Shown piece after piece: positions 36,801 through 49,080 of a DNA stretch of 64,000 nucleotides (position 1 is the stretch's first letter; every line of letters begins with the position of its first letter). A program made the translations under genes and the position numbers. The stretch lies in NCBI RefSeq assembly GCF_000276665.1, contig NW_004955470.1:322266-386265 (forward strand), given 5' to 3'. Under the pieces are notes generated by a model. It saw only the letters and a list, made by a program, of their open reading frames with translations. It was not told the origin of the DNA and did not search any database. This DNA is from Chinchilla lanigera (Eukaryota > Chordata > Mammalia > Rodentia > Chinchillidae).

Positions 36801-37047
36801 TGTGATTGTCCCTCCAATTGGAGATGGGCCATTGGTAAGGAGAACACTGTGCCGAAGGCTGTTGTATTCTCTGCAGTATCAATGGTGACAAAAATAACAA
36901 GGGATTATGGGCTGGACAAGTACAGAAACAGAAAATGAAAGTGACCATGCACGTGCATGAAGAAAACTCAGGGACACAAAAATGTGACCTGGTTCCTCAA
37001 CTGAACTTCTTCACGAGCAGCTGCAGCATCCTCCTGAGAGATGTGTA

Positions 37048-37075
37048 GAGTTTTGTGTCTGTGCGTATCACGGGG
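37048..37075 (-). promoter_or_regulatory. Decayed 12-RSS of IGKV5-like pseudogene 2
   Basis: Heptamer CCCCGTG (37069-37075), a 12-base spacer and nonamer ACAAAACTC (37048-37056). Loss of CAC should abolish cleavage. Confidence 0.75.
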
Positions 37076-37535
37076 AGGGCCAATTAGCATCCTGCTGACA
37101 CAAGTAGTGTGCAGAATCCTCACATTCCAGGGTAAAATCTGGTCCATAGTCACTGCCACTGAACCAGGAAGGGATCCCAGAGATGAGAGTTGTAGCTCCT
37201 CTAATAAGGAGCTTAGGAGCTTCTCCTGGTTTCTGTTGATACCACTGCATATCATAATCAGTGTCTGTGCTGGCGTTGCAGGTGATGGTGGCCTTGACTC
37301 CTACAGCCACTGACAGGAGTGCTGGAGACTGTTTCTGCCAGGGAGTCTGCTATAGGACAAAATATGCAAAATAAGTTCTATGCATCCTATTTAGAGAAAA
37401 CAAAGTATCCATTTCTTATAAATATGGAATAGTTGGTAAAAATCCCGAAGATTTAAATCCTTGAATTAAAGGAAATGTTTCTCTTACCAGAAATGCACTG
37501 GAGGAAGAAACAGAAGAGCCGAGCCTGGAACCCAT
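37076..37535 (-). pseudogene. IGKV: IGKV5-like pseudogene, unit 2
   Basis: Sister of the segment at 15793. The leader exon 37488-37535 is 48 bases rather than 49: one C is missing after ATGGGTTCC, which shifts the leader frame. The V exon 37076-37349 lacks about 11 bases in FR1 relative to unit 1, where ETILTQSP should be, giving a second frameshift. Downstream the family signature is clear: [35 protein letters not shown], and [14 protein letters not shown] with the same FR3 deletion as unit 1. The heptamer has decayed to CCCCGTG. The octamer is intact. A definite pseudogene by several independent lesions. Confidence 0.9.
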
Positions 37536-37636
37536 CACCTTTGCTCTGACCCTCAGCTGACAGTGTGTCTCCTCATCAGTCCATCACCATGCATTGCATG
37601 GCTTCAGACGTGCTGGGGGTGACTTATGGGAGAAAT

Positions 37637-37644
37637 ATGCAAAT
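37637..37644 (-). promoter_or_regulatory. Octamer of IGKV5-like pseudogene 2
   Basis: Perfect ATTTGCAT on the minus strand about 100 bases upstream of the leader start. Confidence 0.75.
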
Positions 37645-39321
37645 TGTATTATGCGCAGTAGTGAGTTACAGAGGCAGTTTTGAAGTTGCAGAGACCAGAG
37701 TTTCTCACAGGGCCAAAGCATGATTTCACCTTCACAGCTTCTGACATCAGAGAGGTGAAAAATAAATCCCAACTACCTGGGCTGTTATCATCTCCCCATT
37801 CCTTGCTCATCGACAACCAGACTCATTCATTTGCAGGGTGTATTGTTATATTTTCTGCTGTTTTGCTTATCTGTGCTGTCATGATTTGATTCCATGGATA
37901 TTTTAATACTTTCCAATGTTCAGGCTTGTAAGCAGGACCCTATTCTGTCTGTTGTGATGGAATCCAGATCAGAGATGTGGCTCTCTATTACTCTTCATTG
38001 CAGCAAACATGGTCTTCACTTCTCATCTGAACTTTTATTTTACATTAACACAAATATCATTTTGCTGAATAATCATTCTATTGAACTTTATCCTTCAATC
38101 CCGGGAATTGGGACTGAACATCTTTTTTCCTCTCCATATGAAATATCTGGCTTGTTCATTCTTTATAGTTAGTGGGAAGAAACTGTGTCTCTGTGTTGCT
38201 TTTTGCTCTACAGAAGCAGAACATTGAGATAATTATCAAAGCACATATGATCACTTCAGCTCCCTGTCATTTTAAACCACTAGGATGCAGGTAGATGTAG
38301 GACTTAGCTTAACCTAGTTGAGGTCCCTCTCGACCCCAAAGAATAACCTGTTGATTGGTGTTAATGTCTACAAGTATTGAAGTCCATTTTGTAATTATAT
38401 TTAGAAATGACAGATACAAAAAACAGCCCATACAATATAGTGACTTAGAAATCAACTGTTTGCCTTTTATTCCTGTCCTCTAATTTGCTAAAAGACCAGA
38501 AAATTCACTCCATCCAAATCTTAAATATCTGCTGATAAAACAAGGGATTAGATACTAGAACAATGTTTGTAGAATTAAGAAGCAGTTTTAAAGCAGAATT
38601 TTGAGAAAATTGAATTTCAATCTTTCTATCTGAAAGAGTCTAATGTGCGTTTCCTACCAGGACTAGTGTGCTCCTCCACACCCCCTTGGAGACAAGTGGT
38701 TTCATCTGTTATTTAATTCACTAGGTATTCAGATATTTTGGTGCTTTTTATTAATACCTTTATATCATCTTACTTTCTCTATAAAAACAGAGAGTAGATC
38801 TTTGATCACAAAGAAAAATAAGAAGGCTTTGTTTTAGATGAAAGTGAATCAAAGACTTACTTCATAGGAATTTTCACAAACTGAAATGTCTTAACTTTTA
38901 TGTGAAGCTAATTATCTCCATCTTGACTCTAGGGGCTTCTACAGATGTATTACAATGTTTTCAAGTGAGTGCAGCATTTCATAAGGGATTTACAAACAAG
39001 GATTACAAAGAAAAATATTAGATAGCAAATACTATCTGGACATTAATAAACATTAATGGATATTAGTCATGTATGGACATAAATAATGTAACTGGAAATC
39101 AATGGACATTAATCCTGAGCCTCAATAAACAGATATTATATATGTAGGCAAAGAAAATTTCATAAATGTGCATACATATGTTTACTCGTAGTACTTGTAT
39201 CATAAACTTTGATTATGTAAGTATACATGTTAATTAATCAAAATTATATACATTCTTTAAGAATTGTATATTGATATATATTATACATGTACATATATAT
39301 TTAAAAACCACTTTTCTTTTT

Positions 39322-39496
39322 TTTGTGATACTAGGTAATGAACCCAATGCCTTCCTACTGGACTATATCTAGACTTGATTTTTATTTTCAGTCAGTTTCT
39401 CTCTTCCTTGGTTGCCCTGAATGGACTTAACTTGTTATCTTGCTTCATTCTCCCAGGGTGGTGGGATTACAGGCGTGTGGCACTCTATCAGTCCAT
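39322..39496 (-). mobile_element. B1-dID dimeric SINE, unit 2
   Basis: Orthologous-position copy of the element at 18055, with GGTGGGATTACAGGCGTGTG in the 7SL half. Confidence 0.72.
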
Positions 39497-40150
39497 AATC
39501 TTTCATTTATGAGAGGTAGACTTAACAATTTATGATGGCTATGTCACGTATTAAAAGTATATTATGATTATATCTTCTATTACTACTAAGTATGTTAGTC
39601 TGAACCAACTATGGTAATTTTTCCACAAGTGAAATTAATATTGCTCTTCTTATTGGAGTATTTATTTCATAGGTAGATAAATTTCCTCTTCATATATCAC
39701 TTTCTGATAAATTTTTAAGAATACAGGCATAGGCCACTAGTTTGTTGAATAAATATATTTATATATGGGCATAAGTAAATACTATATTATTCAGCATGGT
39801 CACAATAATTCTTTGTACTAGCCCTGCAAAAAACTTAGGCATTTATTTTCCTGTTCTTCATGTTCTTATCAAGGATCATCTGGTTGATTGACATAGAGTA
39901 GACCTTGTTGGATCTTTCTGGGACACTGAGGTGGTTTTCACCTTATAAAGTGAATTTGAGCTACACCCAAGGCCAGAAGGCTGAGACACCGAGGACACAG
40001 CATCTCTGACAAACTGAGGAGTGAGGAAAATCCCCACACCAGGCTCCTCTGCTAGGTTTACCTCCACTGTCCTTTAACATACCTTTGTCACATTTTGATG
40101 CATTGTTCCCATTTGATTATTACTGATGATTCTAAAAACTTTAATTACAG

Positions 40151-41477
40151 TTAGTTACAAAGGAATTTGATAACACTATGAAAAAATTAGGTTTTCCAGC
40201 ATTTGTCATATATATATATATATATATATATTTCCAAATACAATTTTACGTTGAGAGTAAAAGAAAACTCTGTGTATTTTAGCAAGTAGCTTCAAAAAGA
40301 AATTTTCTTAAATGTCCCCATTGAGGCAAAAATCTCTTTAACTAAATTAAATATCCACTGCAGCACTGCATCTTGAATCTTCTTTGGGTCTCTGACATCC
40401 TTCTGCACTGTGAGGAGGGTTCGCGCTTCTTCATTCATAAGGAGTTTTGAGCGACACTGTGATGCTCCCAGGAAGTGGGTATTTTTTCAGCAGCAAAACA
40501 CGTGTATTTGGGAAAAATCATTTAAACTAAGAAAGTAAAATTTAAAAATGTTTATATCATTTAAGTACTTTTTGTTCTTTTAGAATTGTTTTATTCTGTT
40601 TTGTTGCTTCTGTTTAGTTTAGTCAAGGAAGGTTTCTCAAGTGTATGCAGATTGTAACTTCATGTATTAATTCCCACATACTTCTAGTCCACCCCTCTGA
40701 CTTACAGTTTAGTCTATGAAGTGATAAAATTGTGTGCTATGACTCCATATTCACAGCTAATAAGTAGAAATAAATTTCAGGATATTTGGAGGCCCTCTAC
40801 ATAACTAGAAAATATCTGAGACACGGGGCCATCCTGACATCCGGGACTGTCCCCTACCAACATTTTCACTATCACTTCAGAAAATAAATTTCTCAGACAG
40901 ATGTCCATCTATTCTTTGCTGTACAGGTGACTAGGTAACAATAATCCTCTGAGATTTAAAACAAAAAAGAGAACTTAGGCCTTATGAAAATTAGCAGGCA
41001 GATGTAACCTTACAGAGAGGTGATTTTGCAAGGGATATAATCAGAATTCCACCCCTGGCTCTCTCTGCAGGCAGGACAGAGAATTCTTTGGCTCCAGGGC
41101 CCATTAGCTGGTGCTATGCACTCCAGGAAGCACCAGAGAAGACCCTATCTACAGTACTCACCTCTTTCCTTACCTCAGGAGAGTGAGAAGTGCTGAGCAG
41201 GTTATATTTCTCCACATTAAAACAGTTCCTGCTTGGACTAAGTTGAAAGTCTTCTTCATTCAATGAGTTCCAAATGATGCCACAACACAAAGTCCTGATA
41301 CAATCATCTTTCCTTTGTATTGAGAAAGACCTGGTCTGATAGAACTGACATTAATACATAGTTTGATAGAAGTGTAAAGGAGAAAGACCATAAGGTTTCA
41401 GAGGAAAATGTCTGGTATCTTATTCCAAATCCTCCAGTGACATTCAAGGCCTGGCTGCATCTAGGAAAGGTTTTCAA
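40151..41477. repeat. Near-identical tract, copy in unit 2
   Basis: Partner of 19040-20367. It ends about 60 bases short of the B2 nonamer, where divergence between B1 and B2 resumes. Confidence 0.85.
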
Positions 41478-41538
41478 AGGTAGGGGCACCAGGAGGAGCA
41501 GCTGGGCAGCCCAGCCTCACACTTCTGCTTCTTCGGGA

Positions 41539-41566
41539 GGTTTTTGTTATGGCTTGAATCACTGTG
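41539..41566 (-). promoter_or_regulatory. 12-RSS of B2
   Basis: Heptamer CACAGTG (41560-41566), a 12-base spacer and nonamer ACAAAAACC (41539-41547). Both elements are consensus. Confidence 0.95.
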
Positions 41567-42032
41567 GGAGGGGAACTATTATGCTGCATACAGTAATAAG
41601 TTGCAATGTCTTCAGGCTGCAGGTTCCTGATGGTGAGAGTGAAATCTGTCCCAGACCCACTGCCGCTGAACCTCGACAGGACTCCGGAGTGCAAATTATT
41701 AGCATTATAGATCAGGAGAGTAGGAGCTTTCCCTGGTTTCTGCTGGTACCAGTTTACGTAACTGCTAACACCCTGACTGGCCCGGCAAGTGATGGTGACT
41801 GTGTCTCCTACAGAGGCAGCCAGGGAGGGTGGAGGCTGGGTCACCTGGATGTCACATCGCACACCTGACACGGGAAACACAAACATGATCAATCAGGGTT
41901 TAAGAAAATGTCTCTGAAGAGGCAGGAAATAATGAACACACTGTGCTGAGTAAACTCCCAGGGCTGCCCTTCCTTACCTGGGAGGCAGAGCAGCAGGAGC
42001 CCCAGGAGCTGAGCGGGGACCCGCATGTCCAT
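41567..42032 (-). CDS. IGKV: IGKV1-like variable gene, type B, unit 2 (B2)
   Basis: Leader exon 41978-42032 ([19 protein letters not shown]), an intact GTAAGG donor, a 113-base intron and V exon 41567-41864. The mature domain begins [19 protein letters not shown], with Cys23 in TITC, CDR1 [14 protein letters not shown]2 NANNLHS, FR3 [15 protein letters not shown], Cys88 and CDR3 MQHNSSPP. Leu replaces the near-invariant Pro of GVPSRFSG, a private change that might affect folding. The RSS and promoter are perfect. Compared with B1, the donor and heptamer are both sound, so this copy is expected to be functional. CDR3 carries the sequon Asn-Ser-Ser. Confidence 0.95.
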
Positions 42033-42110
42033 GCTGTGTCCTGACTGGGTCTGACTCCTGCACAAGGTGTGACAGCCTATGAAAAAGTCCCTGCTGCTGC
42101 GCTCTGGGAC

Positions 42111-42152
42111 ATGCAAATCAGCAGGTGTCGAGCTGTGTTAGGCACAGCTGCA
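42111..42152 (-). promoter_or_regulatory. B2 promoter: octamer and pd-like element
   Basis: ATTTGCAT at 42111-42118 and TGCAGCTGTGCCTAA at 42138-42152, at the same spacing as in B1 and B3. Confidence 0.85.
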
Positions 42153-43349
42153 GGGAGGCTCATTTCTGTCACGCAGGAAAGGATAACTGACCTGGGTCTC
42201 AGGAAAGGCTGGGCTGGATCAGATGTGCTGCACAGACTTCCAGTGTTTCTCCCAATGACCCACAGGACAAAGTCATTCTGCTCCAGTAGTGTAATTGGCT
42301 ATGTCCTGTTCTCTGCATACTTCTGCACATTGTTTTATTGTCTCTGTTACACTGTTCTAGGGGAATGACCTTTGGACATGGGAGTAACTAAGGAATACTT
42401 GGAGGTTTGTGATGGCCACATTATAAAAAGAAAAATGAAGGCAATAAAATCTCTCAACTCTGTGAAGTGGTTTGGTTTTCTCTAGACACTGACACAACAT
42501 GGCTAAAATGCCCAGGTAGGAAATAATCAATTATATTTTCTAACTCTCCATGCTACAGCATCCCCAAATATACACAAGCACACACTCACACACACAAGAA
42601 AAAAACACACACTGACAAACATGAACCCAGAAAAAGACATATGGCAGTGCCTGGGCTCTTAATGAGGTCAAAGGCTGTCCCAATTAACCTCCTCTTAAAC
42701 ATCTTACCTGGATAATTTGCAGTAATTTGGAAGCCAGAGCAAGAAACTGTAGCACGGCTCTAAGCCATAAAGGGAAATGCGAATGCTGAAGAATTTAGAG
42801 TTGGTCTAGCTGTTTGGTGACAACAGAAAATGCTTTTGCTATTTTTCCATTCTGCCTCTATCACTACATAGATTTTCAGTCTTGGGCTTAATGGCTTCCT
42901 CATTCTAGATGGTTACAGTGTCTCTAAGGATCAACCATTCTAACAACTACATGAGGGGAAAAACAGAGCAAAGCTGTTCACCATCTTCTTCTTAGCAGAA
43001 CCTAAATATTTCCTGGCATCTGGTCACCCTTCTCATTGCCCTTTAATCTCATTTTTCAGCTGATTCCCTGTCTCATAGTCATGCACCTGACTTCTTCCAA
43101 AGGAGGCCTGAGGGTCTGATGATGCACAGCAAGAAAGAGATGGTAATTAATAAACCGAACAAAACTGGGATTCTTCTTAGATGAGCCTTTAACAATATTG
43201 CCTTATTTTAACATTGCTTTGCTTATATTTTGATCAAACAGATAGAGAGCTCTGTAGGAAACTTTATCTTCTCAGGTTGAAACAAGCCTTGACCTGAAAA
43301 TGAGATGAAGTCAGGTTTCTAATTATCCAGGTGGAAGTTCTGGCTTCAG

Positions 43350-43730
43350 AAATATGGAAATAGACTTTCTGGCCCTGAAGTGAAGCAGAGATTTGGAACA
43401 GAGGCCTCAAGCCCAGCTGAAGTCAGGTTTGTACTGCAGGAACCTGCAGGGCTGCAGCCCTGGAGTGGGGAGGAAGCACATGTTATCCTGGCCCACAGTG
43501 GTGAGGATCAGAGAGGAAAGTGCTCAAAATCTACAGGTCCTGAACTGGGCCAAGAATATGAGACCAGGAAAAGTTTCTGAGAACCCAGGACTGTAGGGTC
43601 CAGTGCAGATCTACTCAGAGCTGTTCTCCCTGTCCCGACATCTAGGACGAGAGGGGGGTCAGCAAAAGTTCTGTCCCTGAGTCTTGTTTCAGCCAGGTGC
43701 TGCTCTGCTTAGAAAGATAAGGAGCTGTGT
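43350..43730. repeat. Conserved V-upstream module, B2 copy
   Basis: Module copy 1.3 to 1.7 kb upstream of B2. The matching copy upstream of B1 is missing. Confidence 0.7.
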
Positions 43731-43737
43731 GAAAAGG

Positions 43738-43757
43738 ACACACACACACACACACAC
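43738..43757. repeat. (CA)n microsatellite
   Basis: Short CA run of about ten units. Confidence 0.9.
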
Positions 43758-44099
43758 TTTGTATGTGTATTATGTCAACATAATAGAGGGAAAAGGGAGA
43801 AATCTAAAGTGAAACTCAATATTACAATTATCCCTCATTTTGGGGGGTATTTTAAAACTTGGGTCTTGAAGGGAGTGTAGTGTGCTAATGTAAATGTGAC
43901 TCAGCCCTGTCACACTTGGGGAATGGGGGATTTAATTTCACATATAAGCTACAAGAACTTTATCCTTTGTGGTGACATTTTTTAATTTCTTGAATTTTTT
44001 AGACTTTCAACCCTAGGCATAAAATATGATCAAATACACAGTGAATATATAAATTTAGACATTTGTTAGAGTAAAAGCCACATTCCCATAAATCCCCCA

Positions 44100-44280
44100 C
44101 AAAACTCAAAGTACTTTTGTTTTCAACCCACATGATTCTGTTCCATTGTTCTTGCCACACTTGGAAGCAGTTGTGAAAGTCTTCGTCATGACTGTCTGAC
44201 AGAGCCTGGTAGCAAATGCAGAGACAGCTGTTGTCAGTGCCCGCCAGCTTATGAGCAGGCTGTAATACCATTGCAGTGTG
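44100..44280 (-). mobile_element. Possible mariner-like transposase fragment
   Basis: A minus-strand frame contains DEDFHNCFQVWQEQWNR, which resembles the C-terminal signature (DFxxCFxxWxxRW) of mariner-type transposases. No inverted repeats or other motifs were found. Weak evidence. Confidence 0.3.
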
Positions 44281-45152
44281 TCCTCATCTCCCTTTGCAGT
44301 GGATCTGGAGGAATGCAACCTGTGACTCTTCCCCAAGGTCAAAATTAACATGAACGATAAATGTTTTCAACTAATTCAGAACACTGAGGCGGCCATGACA
44401 ATACTTTTAAAGAAAATGATGAAAGACTTCTAAAAATACTTGAGAATGTAGCAAGAATGATTGTACAGATACGTTCGAAGCAATTGGGAATATTCTGAGA
44501 GGTATAAATGACAATATGTCTTTTGCTACCATGGATGATTTTAATTGAATCATGTACCATATTTTGTGCTCACCCCTCATATAATTGAATCTATTTAGAG
44601 TGTTATCATCAAGGAAATGTATGCAACTTGGAAATCTCAGCAAATAATTATGCAAGGAGAGCACGCTTTTAAACACTACTAGTTAGTTAAAGATTGCTGT
44701 GACCATTCAGAAGAACATTTAGGAATACTACTATTTGCAGTATAAAAACCCTTCTGAGTTACATCAAAAACGCCCTGGTAAATTTACGTGCTGAGCATTA
44801 GTTAGCAAAGAATACTAAAAAAAAAAGAAAGATAATCAGTGCATCTTCACATTGATAGAGGCTTTGAGGCTCATGAACATCTAAATCAAGGGGCACAGAT
44901 GGTCTCTCAGGTTCGATACAGAGGCACAATGTGTGCAATGTTTGTAGCACAGGAACATGTGTGTGTTGAAAAAGACAATAAAGTTTTATCTACAAGTGTA
45001 ACATCACAGATTGTTATAAGATCGGTCTTGCATTGCTAACACAGCAGAACAATATTGTTTTTAATAAACCATGAGAGTTTTTCTAATCTTTGCTCCTCCC
45101 TGAATGTCTTTCCTGTTCTTTGCTATTAGTATCTGTCTGCTGTAGGTTGCGT

Positions 45153-45180
45153 GGCTTTCCTCATCTCTTGCTTCACTGCA
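45153..45180 (-). promoter_or_regulatory. Degenerate 12-RSS of the IGKV1-like relic
   Basis: Heptamer TGCAGTG (45174-45180), 12 bases, then nonamer-like AGGAAAGCC (45153-45161). Spacing is kept but both elements have decayed. Confidence 0.55.
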
Positions 45181-45360
45181 GGAGGCAAACTGCTACTCTG
45201 TTGACAGTGCTAAGCTGCAAGGTCTTCTGGCTCAGGGTGGCTGATTCACGTGCAATTTAAGTGTGTCCCAAATGCACTGCCACTCAACCATAATGGGACA
45301 TTGGTTTCCAAACTCATTTCTTTCATGTTTCTCAGGGCTTGCTGTGGTAGTTGAAAAGTA
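45181..45360 (-). pseudogene. IGKV: IGKV1-like relic (FR2 to FR3)
   Basis: The minus strand retains the second half of a kappa V exon. It reads like FR3 around AGTGGCAGTGCATTTGGGAC (SGSxxGT) and ends AAGACCTTGCAGCTTAGCAC then TGTCAACAGAGTAGCAGT (Cys88, QQSS). A TGA stop falls in the FR3 strand after THLNCT, and the FR2 part is scrambled. No FR1, leader or octamer was recognised beyond about 45360. It lies outside the three repeat units and ends in a degenerate RSS. The V identity comes from ordered matches to FR3 and CDR3 plus correctly placed RSS remnants. Confidence 0.75.
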
Positions 45361-46047
45361 AAATGGGGATATTCCTAATCTCACTAATAAAATGTATGCT
45401 TAAAACTGAATGCTCATCTCACAAATACTCATTTTCAGTGTGCAGAAAACTAAATTTATATTTTCTTTTAAAAGTTGCAATAATGAAATAATACTAGACT
45501 GGAAGACATGAAAAAATATTTATTCTGTGAGGTGTTTGTGTAACTAAGATCCACCTCCTTCTCCCTCTGTACTCTGTCCTGTTATGTGTAATTCCATATT
45601 AAGAAATCCTTTACCCTGGAACATGAGCTCCTTGTCATACCTCCTGTTCATTGCTTACTTTCCAGCAGAAATGTGAGGTTGTTCCCATGTGGCCAATATT
45701 AGTAACTCCCTCTTTGATAGATGACAGCTGATCACAGCAGCCAAAGGGGTGGCTTTTCTGAAAAGAGCACTGGTTAATGTGTACATCATACATGGGCTTG
45801 GATTAGGATCAACACACTCAAAGGATGTTTGGAGACAAATGTTTGGAGTGAGAGCTGCAGTAGGCCAATTAAATGCTTTGGTGAAAGGAGCACAAATGTC
45901 TACTCTTCAAGCTGTACCCAAGGCTGTGAATTGAGTATTAGAAAAGCAAAATCTGCAGCACCAAGTGTATCTGCGAGGCTCAGAGTCAAAACAGATGAAA
46001 GCTTCTTTCTCTTCTTCAGCTCACAAATCCTTTAGATTACTTTTAAT

Positions 46048-46155
46048 TGTTTTTATATATTTCTTTTGAGACAGGGTCTCACTATGTAGCCCAGTTGCGA
46101 TTAAACTTGCTGCTATCTTCCTGCCTCAGCCTCCCTACTGGTAGCACTGCAGACA
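46048..46155 (-). mobile_element. B1 SINE
   Basis: Antisense B1: GAGACAGGGTCTCACTATGT, then CTGCCTCAGCCTCCC. Confidence 0.8.
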
Positions 46156-47374
46156 AAGACATCATTTGCCCAGTAAAAAATTTTCATAGATAAGTTCTGT
46201 TTATTATGAAATGACAAATGATACTCTGGTGGCCATTCTGAACTAGGATATTGACAACTTGAAAAAGAATAAAATGAATGAGTTCAGTGGGTCATGAGAG
46301 TACACACCAGTTGACAGCTCTTACAGTACTTGCATAAGTGAATGAAATATTCTAAGATTCAGAATGATCCAGAAATAAAATGAAGAAATAACACAAATGC
46401 TGAAATTCATCACAGTGGAGACATTGCGAAGTTAGAGTGCAGCTGGCCCATACTGGAATTCACACGGGTGAAATACAGCTTCTGAGAATTTGAAATCCTG
46501 GGGCTTCTCACGGGAATGAAAAAGCACATGGCTGCATCTAGAAATACATATATTTCAATATATTCAGTACTTCTGGTTTGTGACATAAACAGCATTGTGT
46601 CTTTTGGGTGATAGGGAATGCAATACCCTGAAGACGGTGGAAACTTTGGGGTTTACAGATGGGGAATATCACAGAAAGCCTAGCAGTCTCCACTTGATAA
46701 TGTCAGGCTGGTTCAGAAGGCTGGAGAAAAGGATAAATAAAAGCATTGGAGAGAATCAAACAGGGGAGAAAAATAAAATCCTGGCAGCATGGAAAATTCT
46801 TTCCAGAGACAGGGGTGACTTATCAGGAGGTAACTTGAGTGTTTAAGTAACTAAGTTGATCTCATTGTTTCCACCTTTAGTCTAAAGTTTCTGGGTCTCA
46901 CAAGGGCCTGGTCTTTTAAATGTTTGTTCTCATATGGATACAACATATAAGGCAATTGTTATAAATTTTCAAGCACGTCAGTGTTGAGGAAACCTATGGA
47001 TAGGGCTGCCTGAGAGAGAAATCCTGAGCTGGGTGTGGAAAGCACAGGGATTCCGGGGTGCGACTCATGTGGTGGACATTCAGGATGTGAGACACTTGAC
47101 TGAATTTGGAGGTCCTGTGTGGATGGCGTTCATCTGAGATTGAAGCTTTTCCTTTGTGGTATATTTCTCACATGGCACATAGTTTCCCTTCATAAGATGG
47201 GATAAAGTAATGTGGTTCAACTTGACCAGGCTTGGGGATGTCCCCCAATAAAACTGGATCACAGTACTCGGGTATCATTCTCAGGTGTCTCCCACAATGG
47301 ATGAACATAACCATCACATTTCTGGCACTGAAATTCACTGATATGTAGAAAGAACTTGATATCATGGTTATTTA

Positions 47375-47760
47375 TCAGGATTCTCATTGCTGGAACAGAA
47401 CACCTGACATGTACATTTCAAAGGAGATGAGGAATATTTGACTCACAGCTTCAGATAATTCAGACTATAGCAGCTGGCTTCGAGGGGTTGCATCATGGTA
47501 TGTGGAGCTGGTGGAATGAAGCTGCATAATCCATGGGAACTTGGAAGAAGAGCAGAGGAAAAGCATCATGGAGGACAGGGGCCCGGGACCAGATACAGAC
47601 CCAAGACTGTGCCTCTAACACTCATCCAGGCACACCCAGAAGTGAGCTTTGTTAATGCAGCAGGTGGCTGCCGAAGCAACGAAGTTGATGAACAAGGTTC
47701 ACCTACCAAGGCCATCCTGGCAGGGAGATTTGGAAATGTCTTCATCGTGGGTGAGTAGGA
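47375..47760. repeat. Dispersed-repeat-like segment, second copy
   Basis: Same family as 1327-1690, sitting at the matching place in the paralogous block, so it predates that block duplication. Confidence 0.4.
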
Positions 47761-47929
47761 GCAGAATAAAACTCCATTTTTATAACACACATGGGCTATT
47801 AGTCTACACGTGTCTCTGTGCAAGAAACTTGGACTTTGAGGTCATGCTCTTAAGTGAAAAAAAATCACTCACACATGTGTAAATATCACCTTGTCTCACA
47901 AGTGTGAGAAACAGAAAGTGTAAATAAGA

Positions 47930-48125
47930 ACCCAATTGTACAAGAGATATGGTGAAATGGAAAGAAATTGCTCAAAAGAAAAGGGAAAGAAGGGACGGGC
48001 TAGGGAGAAAGGAAATGAGAAAAAAAATGAGAAAAGAAGATAAGATGTAAAGAAATTTTGTAAATAAAGGAGGGAAGAGGTGCTGAAAGGAGAGGAGAGG
48101 AATGGAAGAAACAAAAAGAAATATC
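47930..48125. repeat. Purine-rich low-complexity tract
   Basis: The plus strand is dominated by A and G, with AAAGAA and GGGAAA steps. The Phe/Ser-rich frame on the other strand is a product of composition. Confidence 0.8.
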
Positions 48126-49080
48126 AAGGTATGTTATATACAAGGTCAAATTCCCTATGATGAATGTGATCACTGCATATATCTAAAATGTAACAATAAA
48201 CTTAATTTTAAGAAAAACCTCAAGGGAGCAGGGAGCTGCCTGACCTGCACCACCGGCTCCCTGGAGAAATGGTGCCTCGCTGTGGCTCAGGAGTGAGCTG
48301 CGTCCAGATGCCTGGGGATGGTCCAACCATAGTCTCACCTGAGCAGGTGATGATTCATGGACGAATGTAAACTTTCACACATGATCATAGAGGATTCACA
48401 CCAGAGGGAAATGAGTTACAACATTGTGATGTCTCACTGAGGACAGAGACATAGCCCTTTTGCTCCTTTTTCTTTTTTGAATGTCACTATTGCTATAGGT
48501 ATAACGAAATACACTGTTTGGCAATGTCCTTTTAGACATTGCCAGATTTTAAGCATAGTTCCTTGGGTGCTGGAAGCTAGACCATGACAGTCCTTTTTCT
48601 GGAGCCAGGTAGATATGATTTTTGTGAGGAAACATTAGTCTGATTGCAGGTGTTTAAGCCTTATACGCCTGGCCTAGAGCAAAATAGTAGATTTGAAACT
48701 TTCTCCCAGCTGGATGAGGACCACATTATTCCTTGTGTACAGCACCGGGACCAAGGCCTCACTGTCTTTTCTGTTGGAATAACGGTTATTTTTCAAGTGC
48801 ATTTTCTTTGTGATCCCTCTCATCAGACTCAGAAATGCTCTCCTTTTCACTGTCTATGACAGAAGAACTGGTTTTAGCCAGTACTTCCCTGATCAGATCA
48901 TTCTGGTCTGTCCTGAGTGATCTTTGCCTATGGACACGAAATCTGTTGCAGAAACTGACAAAATCATTCCTGGATGAAAGCGGACAATGAATCCATAATA
49001 GTACAAGCGAAGAATGCCCAGGACTCCAGGGCACTTCTAGACCCAAGCAGAGCTTTCTCAGCTATCACGTTTGTGCACTT

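Larger units (their letters stand above)
29830..37040. other. Intergenic region between A2 and IGKV5-like pseudogene 2
   Basis: Matches unit 1 from 8330 to 15765 with gaps. Contains the upstream module and two private ID SINEs. 33200-33750 has no counterpart that I could recognise in unit 1. No coding gene recognised. Confidence 0.6.
27610..42540. repeat. Tandem duplication unit 2
   Basis: Second copy, with A2, IGKV5-like pseudogene 2 and B2. It carries a private ID SINE at 33065-33149 and lacks the sequence matching unit 1 from about 11180 to 11745. Confidence 0.85.
42155..45150. other. Intergenic region between B2 and the IGKV1-like relic
   Basis: Upstream flank of B2, the module at 43350, a CA run, a possible transposase scrap and unassigned sequence to 45150. 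No coding gene recognised. Confidence 0.55.

Noticed and set aside
41437..41868. Plus-strand frames opposite V exons (also 20445, 29063, 52536, 63146)
   Set aside because: Antisense shadows of the V exons, which have full leader, splice and RSS evidence on the minus strand.
45749..45934. 61-codon plus-strand frame
   Set aside because: Short, no recognised family, no neighbouring gene signals.
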